Positions 62,101 through 64,000 of a stretch of 64,000 nt of DNA are shown here, one piece after another. Position 1 is the stretch's first letter, and each line of letters opens with the position of its first letter. Source of the stretch: Archegozetes longisetosus. Taxonomy: Eukaryota; Arthropoda; Arachnida; Sarcoptiformes; Trhypochthoniidae. Under the pieces are notes generated by a model. It had not been told where the DNA came from. It did not search any database and saw only the letters and a program-made list of their open reading frames with translations. The DNA lies in contig JAEMBT020000001.1 in NCBI GenBank assembly GCA_018873245.2, forward strand, positions 15,064,220 through 15,128,219, given 5' to 3'. Position numbers and translations under genes: made by a program.

Positions 62101-62992
62101 AGAGCTTCCTCAGCAAGCTGCAATTGCTCGTCATCAAGTTCAATGCAGTATACCAAGATACGATCCGAGCCACATGTCAGTCCCTCCCAGAGAGGTGCTA
62201 GCTTTCCATTGACCTTGGTGGTAAGCAATTGAAGCTTGCTGAGGAAGCTCTTTCAGGGTAGCCGAGGGCATCCAGTATAAACTTGCCCAAGGTACACAAA
62301 GACTAGCTTCAATTTCCCGTGGTGTATGCTATGAAAGTAGACGAAGCTCTGACAATGTCGATAAATGGGCTAAATTGCCAAAGAACAATATTGAGTTGAT
62401 TGCAATTGGACTATCAAACCTTGAGCTGGATCACAACTTTCGATAATGATGACTCAGAAGAATGAAATTTTGAGGATGATAACATCTTTAAATTTGTTAC
62501 TAACTACAATGACCTTTAGATTTCTCAAGACCATTTTCATAGCAAATCGGAAGCTTTTGGAAATACCATTTTCAGCATCATAGGGGGCACCACTGGGGCG
62601 ATGTCTTCAGCCATCTATCTTGCCAGGTTCTGAAGTTTATTTTAGTGAAAATCATTTGGCTCTATATTTATTGGTTCAAAGTTATGATCAAGTACAATCT
62701 GAAATTTGAGATGAAACGCTTTGTATATAATATTCTAAACTCACAAGTGATTATATCTTTCATCGAAAAAGACTTCAATAAAAATTTCCTCTGCAAACCA
62801 AATAAATAGCAAACCAACCAATATTAAAATTATAGGTGTTCCGTATCCAAAACCATATAAGAGTTTAAAATTTTTTTTCGTTTCAAAATGAAAAAATACT
62901 TTCTTTGTCATTTGATATCCCTCTAAAAGCGTCCAACAAAACGAAGACAATAATGAGTAGAGTAATGCAAATGAGGATAACTGGCATACACT
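52919..62992 (-). CDS. Class B (secretin/adhesion-type) G-protein-coupled receptor, 3' exons covering TM3 to C-terminus
   Basis: The exons, in gene order, are 62992-62745, 58406-58357, 53282-53038 and 52981-52919. All have GT-AG borders and the phases fit (2, 1, 0). The first begins SVCQLSSFALLYSLLSSFCW, giving TM3 with its disulphide Cys, and continues with the WTLLEG motif and then TM4 (GYGTPIILILVGLLF). The 50-nt second exon supplies CWIASMRYHSHIWLLIG, with the Cys-Trp of extracellular loop 2. The third gives TM5 (GPVILVMLANMVLVIITL), a basic third intracellular loop (IAKKRR), TM6 (FVGLFAVMGFTW) and the start of TM7 (LFILLNGIQ). The fourth completes the class-typical NxxQG (GFLILIYYYY) and ends in a short Lys/Glu tail and TAA at 52921-52919. 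The product is a plasma-membrane receptor signalling through G proteins. The N-terminus, GAIN/GPS and TM1-2 lie upstream and probably outside the window; a possible preceding exon is 63181-63121. Ligand unknown. Confidence 0.85.
53782..55820 (+). mobile_element. Pogo/CENP-B-like DNA transposon with about 110-bp TIRs, in a GPCR intron
   Basis: The left arm (ggtatcgaagtgtaaatctt, caaatatcgaatttattttt) pairs in reverse with the right arm (55700-55815). The inside holds a decayed transposase (54131-55138). The same end sequence bounds the coding-free insert at 60972-61893. Exact ends and target duplication were not resolved. Confidence 0.7.
54131..55138 (+). pseudogene. Pogo/CENP-B-like transposase relic
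   Basis: ATG at 54131 begins MPRINSKTVAKLVFEAI. A probable intron starts at gtacga near 54244 and ends at a tttacag near 54296. Further pieces are EYEPDDEFNYD, LRQKIEVVDYWKST and RTLEFRSFY. The last open part (54845-55138) carries IFNTDQSGFIYELHSTRTLS, with the catalytic Asp of the DDE_1-type core, and THSYTIQPTITLESKLLSPL. Stops and frameshifts divide the pieces, and the region after the second acidic residue is lost. Family assignment comes from the NxDQSGFxxE and THSYTIQP words. Confidence 0.65.
55911..56030. repeat. 120-bp near-perfect palindrome
   Basis: The two halves are reverse complements with only a few mismatches and almost no loop: tcaattaagtaataaatcag ... attttgatttattacttaatt, meeting at tatacttaattgtata. 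It would form a long hairpin; probably a foldback MITE. Confidence 0.85.
56236..56880. mobile_element. About 645-bp foldback element
   Basis: Arms of about 200 bp pair in reverse: aacctatagacattttgata and ctgtcgcctgcatatttcg on the left, their complements on the right. The loop of about 200 bp has no coding sequence. Confidence 0.75.
56940..58020. mobile_element. About 1.1-kb element with 110-bp inverted arms
   Basis: The left arm (ttttagggattctcaagggc, cgttcccgagaaaatcgc) pairs in reverse with the right arm (gattttctcgggaatgccac, cgagaatccctaaaag). The inside is not recognisable as protein-coding; it contains two copies of a ttaaccgtaga(a/c)(a/g)tcaatgaga word near 57780-57845. Confidence 0.65.
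58444..59064. mobile_element. 621-bp foldback element, TA-flanked, nearly all hairpin
   Basis: Ends: TA-cagtcgattccatgactat and, in complement, TA-cacttgattccatggtgat. The arms are about 290 bp and pair along their length (tttaattaacaacgacgtc on the left, gacgtcgttgttaattaa on the right), leaving a small loop with GACAATTTGGTGACA-type repeats. It lies 37 bp before the acceptor of the 50-nt GPCR exon. Confidence 0.85.
59064..59186. repeat. (TA)n-rich tract
   Basis: TA dinucleotides interrupted by TTTATATT words. The 69-codon frame across it is an artefact of this repeat. Confidence 0.9.
59249..59505 (+). mobile_element. tRNA-derived SINE
   Basis: The head shows both internal RNA polymerase III promoter boxes: A box tggcttatagtgg at 59255-59267 and B box ggttcaaacct at 59300-59310, spaced as in a tRNA. 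The body runs through gtgagtctcccgga and gcgtaagtctcccgaaa words to an A-rich tail (cgcataaaaatgaaattaaa). The tRNA-like part has poor acceptor and T-stem pairing, so it is not a working tRNA gene. Confidence 0.6.
59526..60682. mobile_element. Long-TIR transposon, TA-flanked, copy 3 of the HTH-bearing group
   Basis: Ends: TA-cagtcaactcaaatcgaatc and, in complement, TA-cagtcaactcagatcaaatc. Arms of about 430 bp surround a loop of about 300 bp with a helix-turn-helix coding remnant (59962-60236). It is very close to the copy at 33107-34230, so both come from one recently active family. Confidence 0.88.
59962..60236 (+). pseudogene. Transposase N-terminal helix-turn-helix remnant, copy 3, with a 55-nt intron
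   Basis: ATG at 59962 begins MAFTTEEQELKFQQFIKLRA and is open to the donor at 60059. The GT-AG intron is 60059-60113. Exon 2 reads GISVPTFKEWCCIDD and then a stop. This copy keeps the best first exon of the three. No DDE domain is present in the loop. Confidence 0.6.
60690..62735. mobile_element. Foldback element with roughly 480-bp arms, left arm split by a later insertion
   Basis: The right arm (62225-62735) pairs in reverse with two left-arm blocks, 60690-60971 and 61900-62125. The blocks share atattatatgtaaac, gagccaaatg, cagtggtgcccc and tccgatttgctatgaaaatg near the outside. Near the inside they share catagcatacaccac and gccctcggctaccctgaaag. The gap between the left blocks is the 922-bp insert at 60972-61893. 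The loop (62126-62224) has no gene. The element begins only about 10 bp from the donor of the GPCR exon at 62745. Confidence 0.8.
60972..61893. mobile_element. Non-autonomous insert related to the pogo/CENP-B-like element at 53782
   Basis: The left end (gtatcgaagtttaaatttca) and the complement of the right end (gtcaagtgcaaatttcagaa) resemble the ends of the 53782-55820 element (gtatcgaagtgtaaatctta). It interrupts the left arm of the surrounding foldback at a point where the two arm halves otherwise read on. No coding sequence recognised. Confidence 0.65.
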
Positions 62993-63120
62993 CTAAAAAG
63001 ATAAAAACCGAATTGACAAATTTTTGATATTGCGGAATGGAAAATATTTATTCTATTTTAAGTAATTACTGGTTATATAAATATAAGTTCATTTCTATCT
63101 GACTAATAATAGAAATATAC

Positions 63121-63181
63121 AGATATTCTGTGTAAACATGAACATTTTCTATCGAGCCAAAAAATAATAAGTTTAGGACAC
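63121..63181 (-). other. Possible additional GPCR exon (end of TM2 to first loop)
   Basis: A 61-nt segment with an acceptor (ttttag) and a weak donor (gtatat) ends in phase 0, as the TM3 exon requires. It would read CPKLIIFWLDRKCSCLHRIS. A FxxxxD segment before the TM3 Cys is seen in adhesion receptors, but the match is weak and the upstream exon is not in hand. Confidence 0.25.
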
Positions 63182-63242
63182 CTAAAAAGTATAAAAGCAG
63201 AAATCATTTGCTATTACGAGAAGTCTTTATCTTACTTTGTAC

Positions 63243-63680
63243 TAGTGATGATTCGATTCCAGTTTTAAATTTCGATTCTTTGACTAAGATTCACTTTGAA
63301 AAACCTAAGCTTCCTTTCAGAATTTTTCGATTCGATTCAATTAGATTCCTATTCTGTCCTAAATATTTTATTTCGATTTAATTCTAATTTCGATCCCAAC
63401 TCGATTATAATTATATAAATTTAGATATAATTTAAACATTTTAATGAAAGAATTTTAGATGTACCACTTGTCAGACATTAAAAATTATTGCTCACTAGTA
63501 TTTAAATCTTTCTTTTTGTAAAGCGAAACGAGATATAAGTCATTTGATTGAATTTAAATTTGTATTTAATTTTATTTTGATAAAAACTGCTTTTCACATC
63601 TGTTTCTATTTTAATTACAATTCGTTTAAGATATCTTAATTTCGATTCTATTCCGATTCTATGGAATCGAATCATCACTA
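63243..63680. mobile_element. 438-bp hAT-type MITE
   Basis: Ends tagtgatgattcgattcca and its complement tggaatcgaatcatcacta are perfect inverted repeats of about 19 bp. Flanks ctttgtac and cttgtact may be a decayed 8-bp duplication. The inside is full of GATTCGATTC/CGATT words. TAGTGATG-type ends fit hAT. Confidence 0.75.
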
Positions 63681-64000
63681 CTTGTACTGGAAAGTATGTA
63701 AGAAAACCATCTTACTTTGTAGTGCATAATATGCAAGAAAGATAAAAGTAAAGAAACTATAATTTTATTGTTTATACACATATATATTTCAAAATTTAAA
63801 ACTTTCATACTGAAACAGTTTGCGTATAACCAGTTTTCAAAGCAATTTTGGTAAGAAATCTTCAAACTGATAAGTTGTCAGATAGCATTTATTAGTTTTT
63901 TTTATCTATTGTTGAATCAGATCATAACTGACAAAATATTCACTGTTGTTATTGGTGTTGAGCTTTAACAGTTCAGTTTTATTGATTGATACTTCATGCA
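63681..64000. other. Window end, nothing recognised
   Basis: AT-rich, probably GPCR intron or upstream sequence. The minus-strand frame at 63659-63865 has no receptor-like segment. Confidence 0.4.

Overview
This window is nuclear DNA from an animal, most likely an arthropod and possibly a mite or other chelicerate. It is AT-rich, its genes are split by GT-AG introns (mostly 50 bp to a few kb), it carries TTAGG-type pentamer tracts, and it is crowded with decayed DNA transposons. There are no operons, CRISPR arrays, rRNA genes or convincing tRNA genes. The organism call is inference; no species marker was recognised.

Three host genes can be rebuilt exon by exon with matching splice phases. 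(1) 580-9610, + strand: the 3' seven exons of an RGS-domain gene (R4-like G-protein GTPase activator), including a 47-nt exon. (2) 14769-21414, + strand: five exons encoding a secreted protein of 2,123 residues. It has a signal peptide, a furin-like site, an EAR/EPTP beta-propeller, a rod of about 17 short repeats and a second propeller-like C-terminal domain. (3) 62992-52919, - strand: the 3' exons of a class B (secretin/adhesion-type) GPCR covering TM3 to the C-terminus. Its roughly 4-5 kb introns are packed with transposons, and a 50-nt exon carries the conserved Cys-Trp of extracellular loop 2. Two less certain genes are a signal-peptide plus sushi (CCP) gene at 28604-31724, with an apparent 1-nt deletion in a T run, and an unassigned coding exon at 36031-36360 with a poly(A) signal.

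Mobile elements fill the rest. They include two relics of a DDE_Tnp_4 (ISL2EU/PIF-Harbinger-like) transposase with a SWIM-like Cys/His C-terminus (23.2 and 25.7-27.6 kb), a Merlin/IS1016-like relic (44.7 kb), a hAT relic (50-52.5 kb), a pogo/CENP-B-like relic (54-55 kb), a mariner remnant (48.3 kb), a non-LTR retrotransposon 3' part (39.6-41.4 kb), a Gypsy-type integrase scrap (38.1 kb) and a tRNA-derived SINE (59.25 kb). There are also many long-inverted-repeat (foldback) elements, several inserted inside one another.

The strongest second-look items are the dumbbell-shaped EAR protein, the GPCR rebuilt across transposon-filled introns, and three long-TIR elements that all keep a helix-turn-helix coding remnant with a short intron at the same place. 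No clearly unknown multi-gene system was seen. Exon boundaries come from reading the sequence only; no alignment, transcript or database search was possible.
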